Assembly (NCBI RefSeq): GCF_900156825.1
Contig: NZ_FTOV01000005.1
Location: 124,001 to 188,000, forward strand
Length of the DNA: 64,000 nucleotides
Direction: 5' to 3'
DNA from: Chryseobacterium gambrini
Lineage (GTDB): Bacteria > Bacteroidota > Bacteroidia > Flavobacteriales > Weeksellaceae
Part shown: positions 51,703-60,583 of the stretch, piece after piece
Layout of the letters: the number at the start of each line of letters is the position of its first letter
Position numbering within the stretch: the stretch's first letter is position 1
The notes under the pieces: generated by a model
What the model was told of the DNA's origin: nothing
Databases searched by the model: none
What the model saw: only the letters and a program-made list of their open reading frames with translations
Position numbers and translations under genes: made by a program

Positions 51703-52536
51703 ATGAACAGTAAAATGTATAATATAGTTTCATTTTTAATCGTCGTTTTGCTGTTGTCGGGATGTAAATCTCAGAACACTACAGCAGCAAAACACGTTAA
51801 AAAAATTACCCATATTTATCTCATCGGAGATTCTACCGTGGCAGATTACACCGGAAACTACGAACCCGGAAAAGATTATATGAAAATAAGATATCCCATT
51901 ACAGGATGGGGACAGGTTTTTCAGCCGTTTTTTGCGAAAGACAGTTTGGCTTCTTTAAAACCTGCTATTTCAGCGGACTCTGTGGAAATTATCGACAAAG
52001 CGCATGGCGGAAGAAGCACGCGTACGTTTTTTCAGGAAGGAAGATGGAGAGAGGTATACGAACATTTGCAGCCGGGTGATTATGTCATCATGCAGTTTGG
52101 ACATAACGACAGTTCTGAAAAACATCCGGAACGGTACGTAAACATTCAGGGATACAAAGAATTTTTAAGATTATTTGTAACGCAGACGAAACAGAAAGGA
52201 GCAAATCCTGTTATTTTAACTCCCGTTGCCAGAAATTACCCATGGAAAGACGGAAAACTGGAAAATGTACACGGCGAATACAGCAAAGCTCCCATTGAAA
52301 TTGCTAAAGAAATGAACGTTCCGTATATTGATCTGAATACATTATCTATGGAATATTTTACAGGAAAAGGACAGGATTTTACCACAATTCATTACTTTAT
52401 GAATATTCCGGAAAATGTATACGAAGCCTATCCAAAAGGTCAGAAAGACAACACTCATTTTCAGCCAGAAGGAGCAAAAGTAGTAGCATCCATAGTTTAT
52501 CAGGAATTTAAAAAAATAATTAAAACTCAAAAATAA
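51703..52536 (+). CDS. rhamnogalacturonan acetylesterase (CE12, SGNH), copy 1
   Basis: 277 aa with a lipoprotein signal (LLLSGCKSQ). Serine in IYLIGDSTVADY, Gly block in DKAHGGRSTRTF, Asn in MQFGHNDSSE and catalytic Asp/His in KDNTHFQPEGA. It deacetylates rhamnogalacturonan. The second copy at 56743 differs considerably. Ends 4 nt before polygalacturonase. Confidence 0.93.
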   Translation: MNSKMYNIVSFLIVVLLLSGCKSQNTTAAKHVKKITHIYLIGDSTVADYTGNYEPGKDYMKIRYPITGWGQVFQPFFAKDSLASLKPAISADSVEIIDKAHGGRSTRTFFQEGRWREVYEHLQPGDYVIMQFGHNDSSEKHPERYVNIQGYKEFLRLFVTQTKQKGANPVILTPVARNYPWKDGKLENVHGEYSKAPIEIAKEMNVPYIDLNTLSMEYFTGKGQDFTTIHYFMNIPENVYEAYPKGQKDNTHFQPEGAKVVASIVYQEFKKIIKTQK

Positions 52537-52540
52537 TAAA

Positions 52541-54208
52541 ATGAAGAAGACTTTTAAAGTGATCGGTTTAGCAGCAGCAATGCTATTTTCAGGGCAAATC
52601 TATGCTCAGAATTCTGATATTTATAAAAATATTGAGTTTAAAATGCCGCAGGTTGCAGAAACCTCTTTTGCAGCCAACACCGTTTCCATCACACAATACG
52701 GCGGAATTGCGGGCGGAAATGTAAAAAATACAGAAGCTTTTAAAAAAGCAATCGAAGATCTGAGCAAAAAAGGAGGCGGAAAATTAGTCGTTCCCCGCGG
52801 AATGTGGCTTACCGGCCCCATCGTCTTGAAAAGCAACATTAATCTTCACATTGAGGAAGGAGCGATGATTATCTTCAGTAAAGATAAAAATGATTATCCG
52901 TTGGTAGATGTAAGTTTCGAAGGATTGAATACCACGCGTTGCCAGTCTCCTATTTCAGCAAAAAATGCAACCAATATTGCCATTACAGGAAAAGGCATAA
53001 TCGAAGGAAGCGGCGAAGCATGGAGAGCCATCAAAAAAAGCAAAGTGTCTGAATCTGAATGGAAAGAAATTGTAAAATCCGGCGGAATTGTATCTTCGGA
53101 CGGAAAAAACTGGTATCCTTCGGAAAGCTATAAAAAAGGACTGGAAAGCAGCTCCAACTTCAATGTTCCCGACAAGATTTCCAAAGAGGAATTGATTACG
53201 GTGAAAGATTTTCTCCGTCCGGTAATGGTAAGTCTGGTGGAATGCGACAAAGTTTTGCTGGACGGACCGACCTTCCAGAATTCTCCGGCATGGAATCTTC
53301 ATCCTTTGATGTGTTCCAATGTTATTTTGAGGAATCTTACCATCCGAAACCCATGGTTTTCTCAAAATGGAGACGGTCTGGATCTGGAATCCTGCAAAAA
53401 TGTTCTGATCTACGACAATACCTTTGATGTGGGAGATGATGCCATCTGTATAAAATCCGGAAAAGACAAAGACGGAAGAAAAAGAGGAATGCCGACTGAA
53501 AATGTTATCATTAAAAACAATATTGTGTACCACGGTCATGGAGGTTTCGTCATTGGCAGTGAAATGTCGGGCGGAGCAAGAAATATCCACGTTTCAGATT
53601 GTACTTTCATCGGAACAGATATCGGGCTCCGTTTCAAAACCACGCGCGGAAGAGGAGGAATTGTGGAAAATATTTACATGAAAAATATTGATATGATTAA
53701 TATTCCGACTCAGGTTATCGGTTTCAATATGTTCTACGAAGGCGCATCTCCGGTTCTGGAAGACGGACAGAAACAGGAAGGCAACAAAGCTCCGGAAAAA
53801 GTATATCCCGTAACGGAAGAAACGCCGGTTTTCAGAAATATTTTCTTTAAAAACATTACAGCAGCCAATTCCGATGAAGCGATTACCTTATTCGGTTTAG
53901 CTGAAATGAATCTTAAAAATATTGTGATTGAAGATTCGCAGTTTGATACCAGAAAAGCTTTAACCATAGTAGATGCAGACGGAATTCAGTTAAAAAATGT
54001 AAAGCTGAAATATTCCGAAGGAACGGGAGCAACGATCTACAACAGTAAAAACATCAATCTTTCAACCGTGAAGTTTGATTCGGCAAATAAGCCTGTTATA
54101 AAAGTGTTAGGAAATAAAACAGGTGCAGTCTTATTACCGAAAGAAATTACGTCTGATAAAAATTCGCTTTCTATTGGAACGGATGTATCGAAAAATGCAG
54201 TTAAATAG
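52541..54208 (+). CDS. polygalacturonase (GH28)
   Basis: 555 aa with a signal peptide (FSGQIYAQ). Right-handed parallel beta-helix with the three catalytic Asp in QNGDGLDLES and VGDDAICIKSG, His in VYHGHGGFVIGSE and Arg/Lys in LRFKTTRGRGG. The usual NTD is NGD here, a variation seen in bacterial exo-types. It hydrolyses demethylated galacturonan. In tandem with CE12. Confidence 0.93.
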   Translation: MKKTFKVIGLAAAMLFSGQIYAQNSDIYKNIEFKMPQVAETSFAANTVSITQYGGIAGGNVKNTEAFKKAIEDLSKKGGGKLVVPRGMWLTGPIVLKSNINLHIEEGAMIIFSKDKNDYPLVDVSFEGLNTTRCQSPISAKNATNIAITGKGIIEGSGEAWRAIKKSKVSESEWKEIVKSGGIVSSDGKNWYPSESYKKGLESSSNFNVPDKISKEELITVKDFLRPVMVSLVECDKVLLDGPTFQNSPAWNLHPLMCSNVILRNLTIRNPWFSQNGDGLDLESCKNVLIYDNTFDVGDDAICIKSGKDKDGRKRGMPTENVIIKNNIVYHGHGGFVIGSEMSGGARNIHVSDCTFIGTDIGLRFKTTRGRGGIVENIYMKNIDMINIPTQVIGFNMFYEGASPVLEDGQKQEGNKAPEKVYPVTEETPVFRNIFFKNITAANSDEAITLFGLAEMNLKNIVIEDSQFDTRKALTIVDADGIQLKNVKLKYSEGTGATIYNSKNINLSTVKFDSANKPVIKVLGNKTGAVLLPKEITSDKNSLSIGTDVSKNAVK

Positions 54209-54414
54209 TTGGATATCGCAAAGACGCAAAGTTTTTTAATTTTAAACAATGTTTTAAGGCGCAAGAAAATCAAAAGATTTTCAACAAATTCTGCAGTGTT
54301 ACATTTTATCAAAGATAAAATCTTTGCGTCTTAAAGCATAAAGTAAATAAAATTCTTTGCGACTCTGCGATAATCTAACAACAAAAATAGTATTAAAAAA
54401 AATTCCTTAAGCGA

Positions 54415-55323
54415 ATGATTTTTAACCGAAAACATACTTATATTTCTATTTTTTTTGTGGGGACAATGGCATTCGGACAAATAAATCGACCGAATGCTAC
54501 TCCCTATACCAACGAAGGAACATTCGAAAAATTCAAAAAAAAATATCCTTTTGTAACTCCGATTGACCGTCCGGTTCCTCAAAATATCAGAATTGATAAA
54601 GACGCAGAATATAAAAACATCAATGGAATTTCTCTGAAAGCAGATGTGTATTATCCTTTAGATCAGAACAAAAAATATCCCGGAATTGCGATGGTTCACG
54701 GAGGCGGATGGATTTCGGGAAGTAAGGAAAACGAAAAATTCATGGCAACGGAATTGGCTTCAAAGGGTTTTGTGGTGATTGCCATCGGTTATCGTCTGGC
54801 TGATGTTGCAAAATTTCCTGCCGGAGTGGAAGACATCGAAACCGGAATTCAATGGCTGAAGAAAAACCACAAAAAATATTCTTTAGACCGAAAGAAAATA
54901 GCGGTTATGGGAGAATCTGCCGGAGCACAGATCGCCACTTTGGTCGGCGTGAAATCCAAAAATAAAATTCAGGCAATTGTAAATGTAGACGGCATTGTTT
55001 CTTTTATTCATCCCGAAGCGGAAGAAAGTACTTATGCTTCCTATTGGCTGAACGGAGACAGAGAAAGCAATTTAAAAAACTGGACAGCCGCTTCTCCGTT
55101 GGAATTTGTGGATAAAAATACCCCTCCAACTCTTTTCATCAACAGTTCGCAGCCAAGATTTCATGCCGGAAGAGACGATATGATGAAAAAACTGAAGAGT
55201 TATAACATTCCGACAGAGTTTCATGAGATTAAAGACACACCGCATTCCTTTTGGTCGGCAGAACCATGGTTTACGGAAACATTGAATTTGACATTGGATT
55301 TTTTAGATAAAGTTTTGAAATAG
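54415..55323 (+). CDS. alpha/beta hydrolase, BD-FAE-like esterase
   Basis: 302 aa with an N-terminal signal (SIFFVGTMAFGQ). HGGGW oxyanion motif, nucleophile in VMGESAGAQIA, Asp near YNIPTEFHEIKDTPHS and His in the same segment. Related to bifunctional feruloyl and acetyl esterases. Likely removes acetyl or feruloyl groups from pectin. The preceding 200-nt gap contains only AACGCAAAG-type elements. Confidence 0.85.
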   Translation: MIFNRKHTYISIFFVGTMAFGQINRPNATPYTNEGTFEKFKKKYPFVTPIDRPVPQNIRIDKDAEYKNINGISLKADVYYPLDQNKKYPGIAMVHGGGWISGSKENEKFMATELASKGFVVIAIGYRLADVAKFPAGVEDIETGIQWLKKNHKKYSLDRKKIAVMGESAGAQIATLVGVKSKNKIQAIVNVDGIVSFIHPEAEESTYASYWLNGDRESNLKNWTAASPLEFVDKNTPPTLFINSSQPRFHAGRDDMMKKLKSYNIPTEFHEIKDTPHSFWSAEPWFTETLNLTLDFLDKVLK

Positions 55324-55504
55324 TGATCTTAAACGCAAAGTTTTTATTAATAGATATGTTAAATTTTAAGGAGCAAAGATGAATCAACAAGTTGATTTTA
55401 TGACGCTATCGTCATGGCTTCGCGAAATAAATTTATTTGCCTTTGCTATCTAAAAACAGGTAATATAAAACAAATCTTTGCGTCAGAAAATAATAAATCA
55501 GTTT

Positions 55505-56476
55505 ATGAAAAAATTATTTTTAATTCTTCTCATTTCGATGGCAAATTTGCTGTTTGCAGGAAATGATCCGTATATCAAAATTACCGTTGCAAAAGACGGA
55601 AGCGGAGATTTTGCCTCGATTCAGAAAGCTATTAATTCCATCAGAGATTTGGGTGCGGAAGAAGCTTTAATTTTAATAAAATCAGGAACCTATCATGAAA
55701 AAGTGGTAATTCCTTCTTCAAAACATAAAATTACGCTGGAAGGCGAAAATAAAGATAATACCATAATTACCAACAATGATTTTTCAGGAAAGCCGGATTC
55801 TTTCAATGAAAAGATGACCACGTTTAATTCTTATACGTTATTGGTGATGGGAGATGACATAAAAATCAGCAATATAACGATTCAGAATACTTCCTGTAAT
55901 GAAGGACAGGCGGTTTCACTTCATGTGGAAGGTGACCGTTTTATCATTAAAAATTCGATCATTTCAGGTTGTCAGGACACCGTTTATGCCGCAACCAATC
56001 ACAGCAGACAGTATTTTGAAAACTGTTTGATCGAAGGAACCACTGATTTTATTTTCGGACAGGCAACCGTTGTTTTTAAGAACTGTACGATTAAAAGTTT
56101 AGCCGATTCGTTCATCACGGCAGCCGCAACAGAAGCGGACAGAAAGTACGGTTTCGTGTTCTTCGACTGTACATTAACTGCGAAAGAAGGTATTACCAAA
56201 GTGTATTTAGGCAGACCGTGGAGACCTTACGCGAAAACGGTTTTCATCAATACAGAAATGGGAAAACATATCCTTCCAGAAGGCTGGAATCCGTGGAGAG
56301 GCGACAAAATGTTTCCTGATAAAGAAAAAACAGCCTATTACGCGGAATTCGGGAGCAAAGGAGAAGGCGGAAATACTTCGAAGCGCGTAAACTGGTCGCA
56401 TCAGCTCACAAAAAAAGATCTGAAAAATTATACGCCGGAAAAAATTTTTAATGGCTGGAATCCTCAACATAAGTAA
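55505..56476 (+). CDS. pectin methylesterase (CE8), copy 2
   Basis: 323 aa from MKKLFLILLISM; an upstream Met nine codons earlier is unlikely. Signal LILLISMANLLFAG. Motifs GSGDFASIQKAINSI, GCQDTVYAA with the first catalytic Asp, EGTTDFIFGQATVVFKNC with the second, and YLGRPWRPYAKTVFINTE. It shares overall architecture with copy 1 at 46171 but is clearly diverged, not a recent duplicate. Confidence 0.95.
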   Translation: MKKLFLILLISMANLLFAGNDPYIKITVAKDGSGDFASIQKAINSIRDLGAEEALILIKSGTYHEKVVIPSSKHKITLEGENKDNTIITNNDFSGKPDSFNEKMTTFNSYTLLVMGDDIKISNITIQNTSCNEGQAVSLHVEGDRFIIKNSIISGCQDTVYAATNHSRQYFENCLIEGTTDFIFGQATVVFKNCTIKSLADSFITAAATEADRKYGFVFFDCTLTAKEGITKVYLGRPWRPYAKTVFINTEMGKHILPEGWNPWRGDKMFPDKEKTAYYAEFGSKGEGGNTSKRVNWSHQLTKKDLKNYTPEKIFNGWNPQHK

Positions 56477-56510
56477 TGAGTAATTAATAATGAGTAATGA
56501 TTACCATTCG

Positions 56511-56712
56511 CTAAATCGACATAGGAAAATGGAGCGTTAAGAAAATTAATTCTGTGAACGTTAAGAAAATTCTATTGTTTGAGCGCGACCAAAATACTGA
56601 ATAAAAAGACAAACATCAAATTCGCACGAGTTCTAGGATTTTTAGTGAATAGAAATAATTTTTAGCGGAAGTTTCCAGGTCTTGAACTTTTGATTCTTTT
56701 GTTTCCAAAACA
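56511..56712. repeat. dispersed ~200-bp repeat, copy 3 (inverted)
   Basis: Inverted relative of 16250-16470 and 17503-17695, with ACGTTAAGAAAATTCTATTG, GCACGAGTTCTAGGATTTTT and CTTTTGTTTCCAAAACAAAAG. Lies between the second CE8 and the second CE12 gene. The distant copies show it is dispersed in the chromosome. Confidence 0.75.
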
Positions 56713-56742
56713 AAAGAATATAAATTAAAAAATTTATTTAAA

Positions 56743-57480
56743 ATGAAAAAAATACTTTTAATCTTTAGCATAGCCGTTTCAGCTTTACTTCTGGCTCAGC
56801 AAAAACCCACTCTTTTCTTAATTGGAGATTCTACCATGGCAACTAAAGAAAATCCGGACAAAAATCCGGAACACGGATGGGGACAGGTTTTTCCCCAGTT
56901 TTTAACCACCGGAATTGAAATTCAGAATCATGCGGTGAATGGAAGAAGCTCCAAAAGTTTCAGAACGGAAGGACGATGGGATCAGGTGGAAAAACAATTG
57001 AAAAAAGGAGATTTCGTCATTATACAGTTTGGTCATAACGATCAGAAAATCAAAGACTCTACAAAGTTTACCAATCCTTACACACAATACAGAGCGAATC
57101 TTGAACGATATGTGAATGAAGCCAGAGCTAAAGGAGCGATTCCTGTTCTGATGACTTCCATTGTAAGAAGAAACTTCAACGAAAACGGAGTGTTGATCGA
57201 TACGCATAAGGAATATCCTCTGGTTGTAAGAATGGTCGCAAACGATCTGAAAGTTCCTTTTGTGGATATGCAGTTGTTAACAGAACAGATGGAAATTGCT
57301 TACGGCCCCGAAAATTCAAAAAAACTTCATCTGTATTATAAAGAAGGCGAAGATCCGTATTATCCCAAAGGAAAAGAAGATGATACGCATTTATCGAAAT
57401 TAGGGGCGGAAACGGTGGCTAAATTAGCCGCGAAAAGTTTAAAAACCTTGAAAATTGGGTTGGAAAAGTATATCAAATAA
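56743..57480 (+). CDS. rhamnogalacturonan acetylesterase (CE12, SGNH), copy 2
   Basis: 245 aa with signal (ALLLAQ). Nucleophile Ser in LFLIGDSTMATK, HAVNGRSSKSFRTEGRWD, IQFGHNDQKIKD and DDTHLSKLGAE with Asp/His. Shorter than copy 1 and closer to canonical CE12 length. No lipobox, so it is probably periplasmic or secreted. Confidence 0.93.
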   Translation: MKKILLIFSIAVSALLLAQQKPTLFLIGDSTMATKENPDKNPEHGWGQVFPQFLTTGIEIQNHAVNGRSSKSFRTEGRWDQVEKQLKKGDFVIIQFGHNDQKIKDSTKFTNPYTQYRANLERYVNEARAKGAIPVLMTSIVRRNFNENGVLIDTHKEYPLVVRMVANDLKVPFVDMQLLTEQMEIAYGPENSKKLHLYYKEGEDPYYPKGKEDDTHLSKLGAETVAKLAAKSLKTLKIGLEKYIK

Positions 57481-57652
57481 TAGAAATCCCGCTGATTTTG
57501 CAGATTAAAATTATTTTAAAGATCTGCTCAATCAGCAAAATCTGCGCGAGAACAACATAAAATCAATCAATACATTAGATTTCTCCTTCGTCGAAATGAC
57601 AGGTTTGATGTAAAAATTAGTTTAGTAAAAATTGAAAAAGTAAAGTAATAAG

Positions 57653-58006
57653 ATGAAATTCAAAAAAGAACCTTTCTTCGATGGGAATTCCGAGTGGGAA
57701 GATTTGGGGGGCGGCGTTTCCAGACAGTTTGTCGGATATAATTCTCAGATAATGATGGTGATTGTACAATTTGAGAAAAATGCTATCGGTGCATTACATA
57801 ATCATTTTCATTCTCAGATCACGTATGTTGCAGAAGGAAAATTTGAAGTTACGGTTGATGGTAAAATGAAAATTTTACAGAAAGGCGACGGATTTTTTGC
57901 CCAGCCCAATATTTTTCACGGCGTGAAATGTCTCGAAGCGGGAAAACTGATTGATTCGTTTGCTCCTTTCAGAGAAGATTTTATTAATGATGAGTTTTCA
58001 GGCTAA
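57653..58006 (+). CDS. kdgF: cupin KdgF, pectin-derived uronate processing
   Basis: 117 aa, no signal peptide. Single cupin barrel with ALHNHFHSQITYV (metal His residues), GDGFFAQPNIFHGVKC. KdgF converts 4,5-unsaturated galacturonate to the linear DKI, which is the substrate of KduI encoded nearby. Its place among the extracellular enzymes and the absence of a signal support a cytoplasmic role. Confidence 0.9.
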   Translation: MKFKKEPFFDGNSEWEDLGGGVSRQFVGYNSQIMMVIVQFEKNAIGALHNHFHSQITYVAEGKFEVTVDGKMKILQKGDGFFAQPNIFHGVKCLEAGKLIDSFAPFREDFINDEFSG

Positions 58007-58198
58007 ATTTAAATTCGGGATTTAATTTCCATTCAAATATAACAATCTGTTTACCAATTAAATAAAACATATACCAAACAGCTAATATTTTTTTCCGAAG
58101 ATTTTCCGGTTCAGCAGATCTGATCTGTAAAGCCGGATTATCTTTGGGATTTTTATTTATCATATAACAGCCAAATCAATTTTAAACATTAAATAAAA

Positions 58199-58212
58199 TG
58201 CAACCGATTAAC
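58199..58212. promoter_or_regulatory. weak operator-like site upstream of PL1
   Basis: TGCAACCGATTAAC matches 11 of 14 positions of TGCAATCGATTGCA and keeps the central CG. It lies 117 nt before the pectate lyase start. The rest of the 322-nt gap (58007-58328) is AT-rich and shows no gene. Confidence 0.45.
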
Positions 58213-58328
58213 CAAATTAAATAATCAACATTATAATTATATAAATATATATATGTTAAAATATAAATTATTTAGTTATCGTATTTGTAATTTTATAATC
58301 TAATCTTAATTAAAAACAATTACTTACT

Positions 58329-59447
58329 ATGAAAAAAACATTTAAAGCTGTTTTTACTGCGGTAGCGCTCTGTTCTGTTTTTGCCTTAACCGGATGCGGA
58401 CAGGAAGACATTAAATCCGATTTATCCGAAAACAACAGTGACCTGAACATGAGAAGTGAACTGGTTGCGAGTGCAGTAATTCCGTTAGCCAATTGTGTTG
58501 CACCGGGATGGGCTTCTCAAAACGGTGGAACTACAGGAGGCGGAACTGCCGCTGAAACTACCGTTACCAACTACGCCCAGTTAAAAGCTGCTATCGAAAA
58601 TTCAGCCGTAAAAGTGATTAAAGTAACCGGAACGATTACTGTTTCAGCACGTCTTTCATTTCAGGATCAGACAGGAAAAACCATCTACGGAACGAGCGGT
58701 GCGAAACTGGTTTCTACGGATCAGACCAAAGATGGTTCAGGAATCATCAATATTAAAAGATGCAACAATATCATCATCAGAAATCTGATCTTTGAAGGTC
58801 CCGGAGCGTATGATACAGATGGTTGGGATAACGCGATTCTGGACGACTGCCGAAATGTATGGATCGATCATTGTGAATTCAGAGACGGGGTAGACGGAAA
58901 TTTTGATATTAAAAATAAATCTGATTTTGTAACGGTATCCTACACGAAATTTCATTATTTAAAACCTCCAAAAGCGGGAGGATCCGGAGGAACAGACGAC
59001 CACCGATTCTCCAACCTCATCGGTTCGAGCGACGGCGCCACAACGGATGCAGGAAAACTGAATGTAACTTTTGTTCGTTGCTGGTGGGCTCCGGGATGCA
59101 GAGAACGTATGCCGAGAGTGCGCTACGGAAAAATCCATATCCTGAACAGCTATTTCAACAGTTCTGTAAGCAACAAATGTATTGCAGCAGGAGTTCAGGC
59201 TAATATTCGTGTAGACGGAAATGTTTTTGAAAATGTAAACGAGCCGATTAACCTAATGAGCGGTTATACGGCAGTAACGGTTACTTCCAACAATACTTTT
59301 ACCAACGTTACGGGTAATAAGTTAGGAAACGGAACAGCTTTCACGCCTCCTTATACAATTCCAACGCTTTCTCTGTCATCCGTAAAATCTGATGTTACGG
59401 CAAATGCGGGAGCTACATTATCCGGAAATATCTGCAATTCTTTTTAA
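58329..59447 (+). CDS. pectate lyase (PL1)
   Basis: 372 aa lipoprotein (FALTGCGQEDI). PL1 features: calcium/active-site region NVWIDHCEFRDGVDGNFDI, Asp-rich DGWDNAILDDC, the catalytic Arg in PGCRERMPRVRYGKIHILN, and a beta-helix core. It cleaves polygalacturonate by beta-elimination to unsaturated oligomers. It has its own AT-rich promoter region and a strong terminator, so it is a monocistronic unit. Confidence 0.95.
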   Translation: MKKTFKAVFTAVALCSVFALTGCGQEDIKSDLSENNSDLNMRSELVASAVIPLANCVAPGWASQNGGTTGGGTAAETTVTNYAQLKAAIENSAVKVIKVTGTITVSARLSFQDQTGKTIYGTSGAKLVSTDQTKDGSGIINIKRCNNIIIRNLIFEGPGAYDTDGWDNAILDDCRNVWIDHCEFRDGVDGNFDIKNKSDFVTVSYTKFHYLKPPKAGGSGGTDDHRFSNLIGSSDGATTDAGKLNVTFVRCWWAPGCRERMPRVRYGKIHILNSYFNSSVSNKCIAAGVQANIRVDGNVFENVNEPINLMSGYTAVTVTSNNTFTNVTGNKLGNGTAFTPPYTIPTLSLSSVKSDVTANAGATLSGNICNSF

Positions 59448-59463
59448 TACTATTCATACAGTA

Positions 59464-59496
59464 AGCGGCTGTCCCGATCGGGACAGCCGCTTTTTT
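59464..59496 (+). terminator. terminator after PL1
   Basis: GCGGCTGTCCCGA and TCGGGACAGCCGC form a perfect 13-bp palindrome followed by T6. It also ends the opposite strand operon partly. Confidence 0.9.
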
Positions 59497-59546
59497 CTGC
59501 AGAACACGGAATAAAATTGATCTAACGTTCCAAGTACTGCCACTAA

Positions 59547-60572
59547 CTATAAATCAGAAATACTGTTTTTTTCAAGCCACTTCGGATATTCTTTCCCAAG
59601 CAGTTTTTCGGCATAATCTACGTACCAGCTATAGCCGTTTCTTCTTTCTTCGGAAACTTCGTAATAATTGTATTTTACGCTTCCGTCGCGGTCGCCGAAA
59701 AGAGGTTTATTGTTGTTGATGTCGTAAAATCTTGCCCAGATCACAGAATTTTTATCTTCGGCTAAGGTTCGCACTGCTTTTCCGTTTACCTTAGACACTT
59801 CATAGCTGTAACCTTCAATTTTATTTTGCCTGAACCATTTTATGGCAGATTTTACAGATTTTTCGATTTCCGGAGTTACAGGCTGCATCATTAAAAACCG
59901 TACAATTCCCACAGATTCTGCAGTGGCTAAAGAAACAGGCTCAAAAGCTCGTGCTTTATCCGGCTGTAAGGTTTCTTCGTTGTACTGATCTCCCCAGATC
60001 ACAGGAATATTTTTCTGCAGAACCTGGGTTCTTAAAATACATTCTATTCCTTTCTGAACTGCGGTTTTTGATTTTTCTTTCAGCTTTGCATCCACCACAT
60101 CGAAACCATTTTTTCCTTCGGCAACATTATACAAAACCGTTAATGCATTAATCATTGCATTGTCGTTATATGTAATCTGCTTTCTGTACAGTCCTTTATT
60201 GGGATAGTACTGCGGAAAACCTCCGTTGTTTTTATACTGCATCTGCAAAAGATAGCTGATTCCTTTTTCTGCTGATTTTAAATATTCGGGATTTTTGGTG
60301 ACAGAATATGCTTTAATGAGTGCATTAATCTCCCTTGAAGTCGCATTATTATCAATGGTTGCATGATCGTCTCCTGTTGCTTTTATCTTTCGTAAAAGTT
60401 CTTTGTTGAGAGGAAGATTGTAGTTTACGACAGATTTATCTTCAAGCTGTTTTCCCCAACCTCCGATTGGAAGCTGATAGATCATTATTTTTTCAGCCAG
60501 AGTATCTTTTGTTTGAGCGGAAAAATTGACGGCAGCTAAACCTAAAGTCAGTAAATAGAGTTTTGTTTTCAT
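59547..60572 (-). CDS. pectate lyase (PL10)
   Basis: 341 aa with signal (LGLAAVNFSAQ). PL10 family signatures: IGGWGKQLED, IDNNATSREINAL, NNGGFPQYYP, YNDNAMINALTVL, VIWGDQYNEETLQP and WARFYDINNNKPLFGDRDG. It cleaves demethylated galacturonan. Transcribed on the minus strand after the DUF4861 gene (11-nt gap), forming a small operon opposite to the rest of the degradative genes. Confidence 0.93.
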   Translation of the reverse strand: MKTKLYLLTLGLAAVNFSAQTKDTLAEKIMIYQLPIGGWGKQLEDKSVVNYNLPLNKELLRKIKATGDDHATIDNNATSREINALIKAYSVTKNPEYLKSAEKGISYLLQMQYKNNGGFPQYYPNKGLYRKQITYNDNAMINALTVLYNVAEGKNGFDVVDAKLKEKSKTAVQKGIECILRTQVLQKNIPVIWGDQYNEETLQPDKARAFEPVSLATAESVGIVRFLMMQPVTPEIEKSVKSAIKWFRQNKIEGYSYEVSKVNGKAVRTLAEDKNSVIWARFYDINNNKPLFGDRDGSVKYNYYEVSEERRNGYSWYVDYAEKLLGKEYPKWLEKNSISDL

Positions 60573-60583
60573 CTTTATGATGT

